Positions 25,715 through 34,249 of a stretch of 64,000 nt of DNA are shown one piece after another. This stretch comes from Nocardioides sp. YIM 152315 (lineage in GTDB: Bacteria; Actinomycetota; Actinomycetes; Propionibacteriales; Nocardioidaceae). The position numbers and the translations under genes were made by a program. Location: NCBI RefSeq assembly GCF_029210375.1, contig NZ_JARGER010000013.1, positions 62,001-126,000 on the forward strand. Direction: 5' to 3'. The notes below the pieces were generated by a model that was not told the origin of the DNA, made no database searches, and saw only the letters and a program-made list of their open reading frames with translations. Within the stretch, counting starts at the first letter, position 1. Every line of letters begins with the position of its first letter.

Positions 25715-26735
25715 CGCTCAGCTCCTCTCGGACGTGCAGCGGCTCGCCACCGCCGGGCGGGACCTGGCTCTCGGGGCCGTGCAGCCAGCACTCGACGCGC
25801 TGGCCGCCCGCCACCTCGAGCGGCACGGGAGCCTGGGTGGCGCACACGCGCATCGCGTGCGGACAGCGGGGATGGAACCGGCACCCCGCGGGCGGGTCCA
25901 CCAGGTCGGGCGGCGACCCCGGGATGAAGCTCAACCCGGTCGTCGACAGCGAGATCGTCGAGCGCAGCAGCTCCTGGGTGTAGGGGTGCTGGGGGCTCCG
26001 GAAGACCTGCCGCGCGTCGCCGATCTCGACGATGCGGCCGGCGTACATGACGGCCACGCGGTCGCAGGCCTCGGACACGATGCCGAGGTTGTGGGTGATC
26101 AGCAGGAGCGAGGTGTCGAACTCGCGGCGCAGGTCGGCGAGGATCTTGATGATCTGCGCCTCCACGAGCACGTCGAGCGCGGTCGTCGGCTCGTCGGCGA
26201 CGATGAACGCCGGGCGGAGCACCAGCGCGAGCGCGATGGTCAGCCGCTGCCGCATGCCCCCGGAGAACTCGTGCGGGTAGGACCGGTAGCGCGTCGGCGG
26301 GATGCCCATCACCCGGAGGACCTCGAGCGCGGCGTGCCGGACCCGCTCCCTCGAGACGCCGGGGTGGTGCGCCCGCACGGTCTCCTCGAAGTGCTCGGAG
26401 ATGCGCATCAGCGGGTTCAGCCGGGTCATCGGCTCCTGGAAGATCATCCCGAGCTCGGCGCCGCGCAGAGCGCGGTACTCCTTGCTCGCGACCGCGGGCA
26501 TCGGCTTGCCCTTGAAGGTGACGTCGCCGTCGACGAACGCACCACGCGGAAGCAGACCCAGCAGACCGCGGCCGAGGGTCGTCTTGCCGCAGCCGGACTC
26601 GCCCACCAGGCCCAGGATCTCTCCGGGGCGGAGGTCGAAGCTGACGCCGTCGACGGCTCTGGCCGCGCCACGCTCCGTGCCGTACCAGACCCGCAGGTCC
26701 CGCACCGACAGCACGTCCTGGCCGGTGGTGCTCAT
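25698..26735 (-). CDS. Peptide/oligosaccharide ABC transporter ATPase (OppD/DppD type)
   Basis: A 345-residue ABC ATPase: Walker A GESGCGKTT (45-53), signature FSGGMRQR, Walker B FIVADEP, H-loop ITHNLGI and the C-terminal cysteine-containing oligopeptide domain (CRFHPRCPHAMRVC). It energises the DppB/DppC-type permeases encoded upstream. ATG 26735 overlaps by four bases the stop of a 24-codon micro-ORF, part of the tandem repeat between permease and ATPase. Confidence 0.9.
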   Translation of the reverse strand: MSTTGQDVLSVRDLRVWYGTERGAARAVDGVSFDLRPGEILGLVGESGCGKTTLGRGLLGLLPRGAFVDGDVTFKGKPMPAVASKEYRALRGAELGMIFQEPMTRLNPLMRISEHFEETVRAHHPGVSRERVRHAALEVLRVMGIPPTRYRSYPHEFSGGMRQRLTIALALVLRPAFIVADEPTTALDVLVEAQIIKILADLRREFDTSLLLITHNLGIVSEACDRVAVMYAGRIVEIGDARQVFRSPQHPYTQELLRSTISLSTTGLSFIPGSPPDLVDPPAGCRFHPRCPHAMRVCATQAPVPLEVAGGQRVECWLHGPESQVPPGGGEPLHVREELSVADEA

Positions 26736-26872
26736 GCGGGGTCCCCGCGGAGGTGTGGGCTGGAGGAGCGGAGCGGGGGAAGCCCGCAGCTTCGTGGGGT
26801 GCTCATGCGGGGTCCCCGCGGAGGTGTGGGCTGGAGGAGCGGAGCGGGGGAAGCCCGCAGCTTCGTGGGGTG
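26731..26872. repeat. Two tandem copies of a 71-bp unit
   Basis: Bases 26731-26801 and 26802-26872 are identical 71-mers, and the next bases repeat the first few again (GCTCAT). The unit lies exactly between the stop of the DppC-type permease and the start of the DppD-type ATPase. It looks like a recent duplication, since no base differs between the copies. Confidence 0.92.
26732..26806 (-). CDS. Coupled micro-ORF, second identical copy (24 residues)
   Basis: Identical to the preceding micro-ORF. It starts by ATGA overlap with it and ends by ATGA overlap with the ATPase start at 26735. Each ORF is 75 bases and each overlap is four, which gives the 71-base period. Confidence 0.4.
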   Translation of the reverse strand: MSTPRSCGLPPLRSSSPHLRGDPA

Positions 26873-26877
26873 CTCAT
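26803..26877 (-). CDS. Coupled micro-ORF, first copy (24 residues)
   Basis: ATG 26877 overlaps the permease stop and starts a 24-codon frame beginning MSTPRSCGLPPLRSSS and ending GDPA. Its TGA overlaps the ATG of the second copy. It may serve only to carry ribosomes across the gap; a peptide function is unsupported. Ser/Pro/Arg-rich with one Cys. Confidence 0.4.
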   Translation of the reverse strand: MSTPRSCGLPPLRSSSPHLRGDPA

Positions 26878-27797
26878 CGAATCGTCTCCTCGCGGCGGAT
26901 CTTCTGGAGCCGCTTCTTGCGCAGGACCGGGTTGATGGTCTCGTTCAACCCCTCGCCGACGAGGGTCAGTCCGGTGATCAGCAGCACGATCGCCGCTCCC
27001 GAGAACACGCCGGTCCACCAGATGCCCGACGACGCGTCGTCGAGGGCGCGGCTCAGGTCGAAGCCCCAGTCGGCGCCGTCGGTCGGCTGGATGCCGAGGC
27101 CGAGGAAGCCGAGCGCCGCGAGCGTGCCGAGCGCGTCTGCCGCATTGAGGGTGCCGATCACCGGCACGCTGTGGATCACGTTGCCGAAGAGGTAGCGGGT
27201 GATGACGGTGCGACCCGGCGCTCCCAGCGCCCTGGCGGCCTCGACGTACGTCGACTCCCTCGCGCTGATGGTGCTGTTGCGCACCACGCGGAAGTACTGC
27301 GGCAGGTAGACCACGGTCAGCGACAGGGCGGCCGAGACGACGCCGGCCCCGATCTTGTCGGCGAGCAGGAAGCCGAAGACGATCGCCAGGAGCAGGGGCG
27401 GGAAGGCGTAGAGCGCGTCCATCACCAGGACGAGGATCCGGTCGAACCAGCCACCCACGTAGCCCGAGACGAGGCCCAGCGCCAGGCCGAGGATCATCGA
27501 GCCGGCCACGGCCAGCACGATGACCTCGAGCGCGGTGCGCGCGCCCCAGACGACGCGGGACCAGACGTCGAAGAACAGCCTGTCGGTGCCCAGCAGGTGA
27601 TCGCCGCCGGGTTCGGCGAGCTTGGGGAAGTCGACGCCGTCGGCGCTCTTCTGCGCGTAGCCGTACGGCGCGATCCACTCCGCGCCGACCGCGAGGACGA
27701 CGAAGAACGCCACGATCACGATGCCGGCGAGCAGCATCCATCGGGAGAACCCCACCGTCTCGCGGAACGGTGCCAGCACCCGCCTCATGACCGCCAT
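26874..27797 (-). CDS. ABC transporter permease (DppC/OppC type)
   Basis: A 307-residue permease with about six membrane helices. It starts with a short cytoplasmic segment and helix ILLAGIVIVAFFVVLAVG-type near residues 20-45. The cytoplasmic EAA-like loop reads YVEAARALGAPGRTVITRY, and the family's GADWGFDLSRA region follows. ATG 27797 lies one base after the dppB-type stop; ATG 27788 is an alternative. Partner of the upstream permease. Confidence 0.88.
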   Translation of the reverse strand: MAVMRRVLAPFRETVGFSRWMLLAGIVIVAFFVVLAVGAEWIAPYGYAQKSADGVDFPKLAEPGGDHLLGTDRLFFDVWSRVVWGARTALEVIVLAVAGSMILGLALGLVSGYVGGWFDRILVLVMDALYAFPPLLLAIVFGFLLADKIGAGVVSAALSLTVVYLPQYFRVVRNSTISARESTYVEAARALGAPGRTVITRYLFGNVIHSVPVIGTLNAADALGTLAALGFLGLGIQPTDGADWGFDLSRALDDASSGIWWTGVFSGAAIVLLITGLTLVGEGLNETINPVLRKKRLQKIRREETIR

Positions 27798-27798
27798 G

Positions 27799-28833
27799 TC
27801 AGTACCGCACTCTCGGGTCGATCAGCGCGATGACGATGTCGATGAGGATGCTGATCAGCACCACGACCACCGCGAACAGCGTGATGATGCCCTGCACGGC
27901 TGCGTAGTCGCGCTGGTCGATGTAGGTGATCAGCTGGTTGCCGAGGCCGGGCCAGGCGAAGGTCTTCTCGGTCAGCACCGCGCCGGAGAGCAGCAACGCG
28001 ACCTGCAGGCCGATGATGGTGACCACCGGCACCATCGCGTTGCGGAAGGCATGGGACCGCACCACCCTGCGTTCGGGGATCCCGCGAGCGCGGGCCGCCT
28101 CGACGTAGTCGGCCTGCAGCGTCTGCAGCACGTTGACCCTGGTGAGGCGGATGAAGATGCCGCAGATCAACAGTCCCAGCGTCACCGCCGGGAGCATCAG
28201 GTGCTTGAGCACGTCGATCACGGCGTCGCCGTCGCCGGCGATGATCGCGTCGAGCAGGAGGATGTGGGTCCTGGTCTCCACGGTGAACTCGGTGATCGGC
28301 GTGCTCTGTCCCAGCAGCGGCCACCCGCTGAACACGTTGAGGAACAGCAGCTGCACCAGGAGCCCGGTGTAGAACACCGGCGCGGCGTACGTCACGATGC
28401 CGAAGATGCGGATGCCCCCGTCGGCCGGAGTGTCCCGGTAGCGGCCGGCGATCAGGCCGAGCGGGAGACCGACCACCAGGGCGAGCAGCATCGCCGAGAT
28501 CGTCAGGGTCAGCGTGGCGCCGCCGTTCTCCTTGACGATCTGGGTGATCGGCGTGTTGTCGGTGATCGTGTTGCCGAAGTCGAGGGTGAGGACGCCGCTG
28601 AGGTAGTCCCAGTACTGCTGGATCAGGGGGTCGTTGAGCCCGAGCGCCTCCCGCCGCTGGTCGAGGGCGGCCTCGGGCAGGCGGCCCCCCACCGAGGCGC
28701 TCACCGGGTCGCCGGGCGCGACCCGCATCAGCAGGAAGACGAGGGTGAGGATGAACCACACCATCGGGATGATCAGCAGCAGCCGCTGCACGATGTAGCG
28801 CGGCAGCGAGCCGGGCGCGGTCGCGGTGGACAT
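27799..28833 (-). CDS. ABC transporter permease (DppB/OppB type)
   Basis: A 344-residue permease. The first helix is typical of the B subunit (YIVQRLLLIIPMVWFILTLV), followed by a long periplasmic loop with family stretch PGDPVSAS. The EAA loop is YVEAARARGIPERRVVRSH. It follows the binding-protein gene by 68 bases in the same operon. Confidence 0.9.
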   Translation of the reverse strand: MSTATAPGSLPRYIVQRLLLIIPMVWFILTLVFLLMRVAPGDPVSASVGGRLPEAALDQRREALGLNDPLIQQYWDYLSGVLTLDFGNTITDNTPITQIVKENGGATLTLTISAMLLALVVGLPLGLIAGRYRDTPADGGIRIFGIVTYAAPVFYTGLLVQLLFLNVFSGWPLLGQSTPITEFTVETRTHILLLDAIIAGDGDAVIDVLKHLMLPAVTLGLLICGIFIRLTRVNVLQTLQADYVEAARARGIPERRVVRSHAFRNAMVPVVTIIGLQVALLLSGAVLTEKTFAWPGLGNQLITYIDQRDYAAVQGIITLFAVVVVLISILIDIVIALIDPRVRY

Positions 28834-28901
28834 CTCCCTCGATCCCTTCGCAGACCGAGGGAGGGGAACCGGGACGGAACCCCTCCCTCGCGGACGTCGT
28901 G

Positions 28902-30506
28902 TCAGCCGGACTTCGTGACGTTCCAGAAGCGGAAGATGAACGCCGGGTCGAGCGTCTCCTCGACGCCTTCCATGCCCGGTCCCGCGATCGCGATGTTAGG
29001 GCCGATCCAGCTCGGGATCTCGGACACGTCCTGGGCGATGATGTCCTGGATCTGCTCGAAGGCGTCCTCGCGGACCGCCTGGTCGTCCGTGCCCTGCTCC
29101 TTCGCCACCAGGTCGTTGACCTTCGGGTTGCTGTAGTTGTTGGCGTAGAAGCCGCCATCGACCACGAAGGGCGAGATGTAGTTGTCGGCGTCGACGAAGT
29201 CCGGGAACCAGCCCAGCTGGAACAGGTCGTAGGCACCCTCCTTGTAGAGGTTCTGGTACTGCTCCCACTCGGCGTTCTTCAGCGCGACCTTGAACAGCCC
29301 GGAGTCGTTGAGCTGGCTCTGCAGCTCGGTCGCCTCGTCCACCGCGTTCGGCCCGTAGTGGGTCGGCGTGTAGCCGATCACCAGGTCGACCGGCGTCTTG
29401 ATGCCGGCGTCGTTGAGCACCTTCTCGGCCTGCGCAGGATCCGGCTCCGCGCCGTACACGTCCTTGAACGACTCGGTCGCGCCCGGGAACGACGGAGGCA
29501 CCAGCGAGTAGAGCGGCTCGACGGTCCCGTCGTAGGCCCGCTCGGAGATCGCCGCCCGATCGATCAGGTAGGCGACCGCCTTGCGGACCGCCTCCTGCTT
29601 CGCCGTCGGTGTCGAGAGCTGCCAGACGAAGTAGCGGATCTCCGCCCCCTCGCCCTGCAGGACCTGCAGGTCGGAGCTGTCCTTGAGGTCGACGATGTCG
29701 GTCGGGCTCAGGCTGCGCCAGGCCACGTCGACCTCGCCGTTCTGCACCGCCACCTTGAGGTTGGACGCCTCCGGGTAGTACTTGACGAACACCGTGGACG
29801 ACTTCGCCTCGCGTGGCCCCTGGTAGTCGTCGTTCTTGGTCAGCGTGGCCTGCTCGTCCTTGGCGTAGTCGGCCATCACGAAGGGACCCGACCCGACCGC
29901 CTCCGCGTCGGAGAGGAGCGAGTCGGCCGGGAACACGTCCTCGTTGACGATCGACCCCGCGGACGCGTGCGTCAGCACGTACTGGAAGGTCGCGTCGGCC
30001 CGGCTCAGGTGGAAGATCACGGTCTGGTCGTCGGGCGTCTCGATGGCGTCGTCGGGACACGGCGCCTCGCACAGGCTGGCCAGCAGCACCGATGCACCGT
30101 TGGGGTTGGCGATGTTGATGTTCCGCTCGACGGTGAACTTCACATCCGACGAGGTCAGCGGGTCGCCGTTGGAGAAGGTGAGGCCCTCGCGCAGCGTGCA
30201 CTGGAAGGTCTTCGGGTCCGTGTACTCGCAGGACTCGGCGGCGTCGCCCTCGGGGGTCGTCGTGCCCGGCGGCACGGTGAGCAGCTGCTGGTACATCGCG
30301 TACTGCAGCGCCGAGGAACCCAGGTCGTAGGACCCGGCCGGGTCCAGGGCGGTCACCGAGTCGGTGGTGCCGAGGATCCACTCGGTGCCGGTGGTGCCGC
30401 CTCCGCTCGATCCTCCGCCGCCGCCGTCGTCGTCGCCACCGCAGGCGACGAGCGCCAACGCCAGGGCACCCGCTCCAACCACGGCGAGAAATCGTCGGTT
30501 CACCAT
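28902..30506 (-). CDS. Family-5 solute-binding lipoprotein of the ABC transporter
   Basis: A 534-residue extracellular binding protein of the peptide/nickel family (SBP_bac_5). The signal peptide ends in lipobox LVACGG (Cys at about 22), followed by an Asp/Gly linker. The body has the FSNGDPLTSSDVKFTVERN stretch characteristic of the family. Members bind peptides, but some actinobacterial ones bind oligosaccharides; the neighbouring GalNAc-related glycosidase makes a glycan plausible. First gene of the five-component operon. Confidence 0.88.
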   Translation of the reverse strand: MVNRRFLAVVGAGALALALVACGGDDDGGGGGSSGGGTTGTEWILGTTDSVTALDPAGSYDLGSSALQYAMYQQLLTVPPGTTTPEGDAAESCEYTDPKTFQCTLREGLTFSNGDPLTSSDVKFTVERNINIANPNGASVLLASLCEAPCPDDAIETPDDQTVIFHLSRADATFQYVLTHASAGSIVNEDVFPADSLLSDAEAVGSGPFVMADYAKDEQATLTKNDDYQGPREAKSSTVFVKYYPEASNLKVAVQNGEVDVAWRSLSPTDIVDLKDSSDLQVLQGEGAEIRYFVWQLSTPTAKQEAVRKAVAYLIDRAAISERAYDGTVEPLYSLVPPSFPGATESFKDVYGAEPDPAQAEKVLNDAGIKTPVDLVIGYTPTHYGPNAVDEATELQSQLNDSGLFKVALKNAEWEQYQNLYKEGAYDLFQLGWFPDFVDADNYISPFVVDGGFYANNYSNPKVNDLVAKEQGTDDQAVREDAFEQIQDIIAQDVSEIPSWIGPNIAIAGPGMEGVEETLDPAFIFRFWNVTKSG

Positions 30507-30566
30507 GTCGCACCTCCGGGTCGAGTGGTCCCGGATCGCGGAGCCACATCTACGAAGCCGCTTGGC

Positions 30567-30599
30567 ACACTACTCTCCGGCGACGCCTTGCCAAGGCGT
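30567..30599 (-). promoter_or_regulatory. Putative promoter of the family-5 ABC operon with a 17-bp inverted repeat
   Basis: On the minus strand TTGGCA (30589-30594) and TAGTGT (30567-30572) are 16 bases apart. The perfect palindrome ACGCCTTGCCAAGGCGT (30583-30599) covers the -35 element and is a likely repressor site. The transcript start would lie about 55 bases before the binding-protein ATG. Confidence 0.45.
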
Positions 30600-30675
30600 G
30601 CGAACGTCTCGGTCTCGCAACGGTCCGGTGACCGCGGATCCCTCTGCGAGTGCGCACTTTCGATCGATAGCGCGA

Positions 30676-30705
30676 TTGACCCACCAAGTTCGATCACACT
30701 AGCGT
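30676..30705 (+). promoter_or_regulatory. Putative promoter of the GH123-like gene
   Basis: TTGACC (30676-30681) and TAGCGT (30700-30705) are spaced 18 bases, about 60 bases before the glycosidase ATG. The spacer contains TTCGATCACA, similar to sequences at other promoters of the locus. Confidence 0.4.
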
Positions 30706-30764
30706 GGGCGCACACCCCGGGCGCCGGCCCGGTGGGGGCGTCGAAGCGGACAGGAGCTGCAGAG

Positions 30765-32453
30765 ATGGGAACGCGCCGGTCCTGGTCGTTCGTCCTCGTC
30801 GACAGCCTGGAGAAGGTGTTCCCCGATCGACGGCCGCGGCCGCTCGACGCTCCGCTCACCAGCGTCTTCCTCGGCGAGGTCGCGTCCTTCCAGCTCGCCT
30901 TCCTGCCGCCGCATGCCGACCAGCTCGTCGACGTCGAGACCTTCACCATCGAGGTCGACGGACCGGCGGCGGCCGGCGTCGTGGTCCGCTCGGTGGATCT
31001 CGTGCCCGTGAGCCTCGCGGCGTACGACGGCCACGACGAGCACTACCTGTCGACGAGGCCGGGACTCTTTCCGGACCTGTTGGCGCCCCTGCCCGACCGC
31101 GTCGTTCAGCCCACCATCGGCAGCTGGCGCGCGCTGTGGTTCGACGTCTGCGTCGACGACCCGCGACTGGCCGGCGCGTCCAGCGTCGTCCTCCGGGCGC
31201 GCGGATCACGGTCCGGTCTGCTGTACGAGGGCCAGGTCGAGATCGTGGTCCATCCCCACCGGCTGCCGGCCCTGGACATCGTCAACACGCACTGGCTGCA
31301 CGTCGACTCGCTCGCGCAGTACTACGACCTCCCCGTCTTCAGCGAAGAGCTCTGGCGGGTCCTCGACGCCTTCGTCGCCAAGGCGTCCGAGATGGACGCG
31401 ACCTCGGTGCTCACGCCGACGTGGACTCCCCCGCTCGACACCGCGGTCGGCGCCTCGAGGCTGCCGGTCCAGCTGATCGACATCGCCGAGACTCCGCACG
31501 GCTACGACTTCGAGTTCGACAAGCTCGGCCGATGGCTCGAGATGTGCCGTCGACACGGGATCATGACGATCGAGATCGCCCACTTCTTCACCCAGTGGGG
31601 TGCCACCGCGACGCCGGCGATCTACGTCGAGACCGCCCGAGGAGTCGAGCAGCGGTTCGGCTGGCACGTCCCGGCCACGTCTCCCGACTACCGACGGCTC
31701 CTCGAGCAGCTCGTGCCACCACTCCGTGCGTTCCTCGCCGAGCACTGGGCCGACGGCGAGGTGGTCTACCACGTGTCGGACGAGCCGGCGGTGGAGATGC
31801 TCGCCGGCTACGGTGCCGCCCGCGAGGTCGTGGCCGACCTGCTCGAGGGATGCCTGGTCGTGGACGCGCTGAGCAACCACGCGTTCGTCACCACGGGGGC
31901 AGTTGCGGTGCCGGTGGTGGCGACGGACGCAGTCGTGCCTTTCCTGGAGAACGACGTCCGTCCCCTGTGGGTCTACTACTGCTGCGCACAGCAGCGCGGC
32001 GTCGCCAACCGCTTCATCGCGATGCCGTCGGTGCGGAACCGGGCCCTCGGTCACCAGCTCTTCGCCTTCCGGGTGGCGGGGTTCCTGCACTGGGGCTTCA
32101 ACTTCTACAACGCGCACCACTCGACGCACCCGGTCGACCCCTTCCGCGACACGTGCGCCAACGACGGGTTCCCGGGTGGCGACCCCTTCCTCGTCTACCC
32201 GGGTCCCGACGGCACCCCGTGGGAGTCGATCCGGTTCCGCGTCTTCTGCCAGGCGATGGCAGACCATCGCGCCCTGCAGCTGCTGCGCGACCTGACGGAC
32301 TTCGAGACCGCGCGTGCCCTGGTCGATCCGGACGGGAGCCTCGCCTTCGACCACTTCAGCTACGACCCCGCTCACTACGCAGCCTCCCGGGAGGCCGTGA
32401 ACGCCCGTGTCGTCTCCGCGCTCGAGAGCCGGGCGACCACGAGCTCGGCCTGA
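30765..32453 (+). CDS. GH123-like glycoside hydrolase (DUF4091), cytoplasmic
   Basis: A 562-residue protein of the DUF4091/GH123 type. The N-terminal beta-sandwich spans about 1-170 and the TIM-barrel domain about 175-540. The paired catalytic acids Asp339-Glu340 lie in VYHVSDEP; GH123 beta-N-acetylgalactosaminidases use an Asp-Glu pair and the substrate acetamido group. The barrel end LHWGFNFYN is also typical. No signal peptide is present, so it would act on imported oligosaccharide. ATG 30765 follows CAGGAG. Its 3' end faces the GalNAc catabolic operon. The GalNAc specificity is inferred from family and context. Confidence 0.72.
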   Translation: MGTRRSWSFVLVDSLEKVFPDRRPRPLDAPLTSVFLGEVASFQLAFLPPHADQLVDVETFTIEVDGPAAAGVVVRSVDLVPVSLAAYDGHDEHYLSTRPGLFPDLLAPLPDRVVQPTIGSWRALWFDVCVDDPRLAGASSVVLRARGSRSGLLYEGQVEIVVHPHRLPALDIVNTHWLHVDSLAQYYDLPVFSEELWRVLDAFVAKASEMDATSVLTPTWTPPLDTAVGASRLPVQLIDIAETPHGYDFEFDKLGRWLEMCRRHGIMTIEIAHFFTQWGATATPAIYVETARGVEQRFGWHVPATSPDYRRLLEQLVPPLRAFLAEHWADGEVVYHVSDEPAVEMLAGYGAAREVVADLLEGCLVVDALSNHAFVTTGAVAVPVVATDAVVPFLENDVRPLWVYYCCAQQRGVANRFIAMPSVRNRALGHQLFAFRVAGFLHWGFNFYNAHHSTHPVDPFRDTCANDGFPGGDPFLVYPGPDGTPWESIRFRVFCQAMADHRALQLLRDLTDFETARALVDPDGSLAFDHFSYDPAHYAASREAVNARVVSALESRATTSSA

Positions 32454-32471
32454 AGCCGCCGCCCCGTCGGA

Positions 32472-33311
32472 TCAGTACGCCGTCGGCGCCAGGAGGTCCA
32501 GCAGCCGGGTGACCTCGGCGGCGATCGCGTCACGCCCGGGCCCGAGATACCTGCGCGGGTCCACGAGGTCGGGATCCGAGAGCGCCGCGCGAACGGCTGC
32601 GGTCATCGCCTTGTTGAGCTGGGTCGCGACGTTGACCTTGCGCATCCCTTGGGCCACAGCGCTCCGAAGGCCCTCGTCGGGGACCCCGGACGAACCGTGC
32701 AGCACGAGTGGGGCCGGCACCGCTGCCGCGAGTCGCGCGATGAGATCGACGTCGAGCTCGGCATCGCGCGTCAGCATCGCGTGTGAGGAGCCCACCGCCA
32801 CCGCGAGCGCGTCGACACCGGTCCGGGCGACGTAGGCCGCCGCCTCGTCGGGACGGGTGCGCGCCCCGGGTGCGTGGACCCCGTCCTTGCCGCCGACCTC
32901 TCCGAGCTCCGCCTCGACCCACACGCCCGCCTCGCGGGCCTCGGTCACGACCGCCCGGGTGGCGCTGACGTTCGCCTCGTAGCTCATCGCCGACGCGTCG
33001 TACATCAGCGACGGCAGGCCGAGATCGATCGCTTCGCGGACGAGGTCGAGGTCCATCGCGTGGTCGAGGTGGACGACGACGTCGACCGAGGCCTGCTCGG
33101 CGACGGTCAGGGCCGCGCGCGCCAGCGGCGCCAGCGCACCGTGGTAGGCGACGGTGTTCTCCGAGATCTGCAGGATCACCGGCCGGCCCGCCTGCTCCGC
33201 CCCGTGAACGATCCCGACGGCGTGCTCGAGCTGGACGACGTTGAAGGCACCGACGCCGGCCCCCGAACGCGCCGCGCGGGCGGCCAGATCCGACATGGAC
33301 GCGAGGGTCAC
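32472..33311 (-). CDS. kbaY: Class II aldolase, tagatose-1,6-bisphosphate type (GatY/KbaY-like)
   Basis: A 279-residue class II ketose-bisphosphate aldolase. Zinc-binding histidines appear in VVHLDHAMDLD and LVLHGSSGVPDEG, the Glu-rich loop is ELGEVGGKDG, and the phosphate site includes KVNVATQLN. In the GalNAc pathway KbaY/GatY splits tagatose-1,6-bisphosphate into DHAP and glyceraldehyde-3-phosphate; fructose-bisphosphate aldolase is the alternative, less likely in this operon. GTG 33311 overlaps the kinase stop (GTGA) and follows GAGGAG. Last gene of the operon. Confidence 0.82.
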   Translation of the reverse strand: MTLASMSDLAARAARSGAGVGAFNVVQLEHAVGIVHGAEQAGRPVILQISENTVAYHGALAPLARAALTVAEQASVDVVVHLDHAMDLDLVREAIDLGLPSLMYDASAMSYEANVSATRAVVTEAREAGVWVEAELGEVGGKDGVHAPGARTRPDEAAAYVARTGVDALAVAVGSSHAMLTRDAELDVDLIARLAAAVPAPLVLHGSSGVPDEGLRSAVAQGMRKVNVATQLNKAMTAAVRAALSDPDLVDPRRYLGPGRDAIAAEVTRLLDLLAPTAY

Positions 33312-34249
33312 GGGGTCTCCTCGGATGAAAGAGCGCGGGCGACGACGCCGGCCCGGTAGGCGCCGTAGCGGGTCGGATCGATCTCCCCCGCCACGGGAGC
33401 GGCGACGGCGGCGGCCGCCAGCGCCACCGCGTCCTCGGCGATCCGCACCGCCGGCGTGCCGACACACAGGCCTCGGGCGATCGCAGCGGCCGCAGCATCG
33501 CCTGCGCCGGTCGTGTTGCCGGTGACGTCCGGGACGGCAGGCACGAGCCAGCAACCGTCCGGCGTGGCGAGCGCGATGCCGTCGGCACCGCGTGTCGCGA
33601 AGACCATGCCCGCGCCCCGATCGACCAGCGATCGAGCCGCGGCGACCGCATCCCGGTGGTCGGCGACGTGGCCACACAGCTCCGCGAGCTCGTCGGCGTT
33701 GGGGCAGAGGACCACCCCGGGCACGGCGGCCGCTGCGGCAAGCGCCTCGCCGGAGGCGTCGACCAGGCAGGGGACTCCATGGTCGTGCGCGAGCCGGGCG
33801 AGCTCGGCAGGAAGCGCGTGACCGACACCCGCGGGCACGCTGCCCGAGATCGCCACGCAGCCGACGTCAGGCAGCAGTCCGAGCACGCGGTCGCGCAGGT
33901 CGGCGACCGCCGTGGTCGGGTCCGGCGGCGCCACCGCAGGCTCCCAGAACGACGTCGCACGACCACCGTCGACGACGACCACGGTGCTCCTGACCCCCGT
34001 CGACGCCGTGGTGAACGCGGTGGGGACGCCGAGGCGCTCGACGTCCGCGGCGAACTCGGAGGTGGCGATCCCGGCCGCGACCACGGGTTCGCCGAGCCTG
34101 GCCAGCACGGTGGCGACGTTGACGCCCTTCCCGCCCGGCCTTCGGTGCACGGCCGAGACCCGGTGGACCTCGCCCGGGTTCAGCGCGGACGTCTCGTACG
34201 TGACGTCGTAGGCCGGGCTCGGCGTGATCGTGAGGATCAGACGACCCAT
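33308..34249 (-). CDS. PfkB-family sugar phosphate kinase (tagatose-6-phosphate kinase type)
   Basis: A 313-residue ribokinase-fold enzyme of the LacC/1-phosphofructokinase branch, starting MGRLILTITPSPAYD. The substrate motif is GGKGVNVATVLARLG, and the ATP/anion-hole motif with catalytic Asp is NTTGAGDAAAAA. In this operon it most likely phosphorylates tagatose-6-phosphate. ATG 34249 overlaps the deacetylase gene by 13 bases. Confidence 0.8.
   Translation of the reverse strand: MGRLILTITPSPAYDVTYETSALNPGEVHRVSAVHRRPGGKGVNVATVLARLGEPVVAAGIATSEFAADVERLGVPTAFTTASTGVRSTVVVVDGGRATSFWEPAVAPPDPTTAVADLRDRVLGLLPDVGCVAISGSVPAGVGHALPAELARLAHDHGVPCLVDASGEALAAAAAVPGVVLCPNADELAELCGHVADHRDAVAAARSLVDRGAGMVFATRGADGIALATPDGCWLVPAVPDVTGNTTGAGDAAAAAIARGLCVGTPAVRIAEDAVALAAAAVAAPVAGEIDPTRYGAYRAGVVARALSSEETP

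Noticed and set aside
28899..30764. Plus-strand frame extending the glycosidase upstream over the binding-protein gene
   Set aside because: The extension is antisense to a clear lipoprotein gene and lacks any domain; ATG 30765 has CAGGAG upstream.
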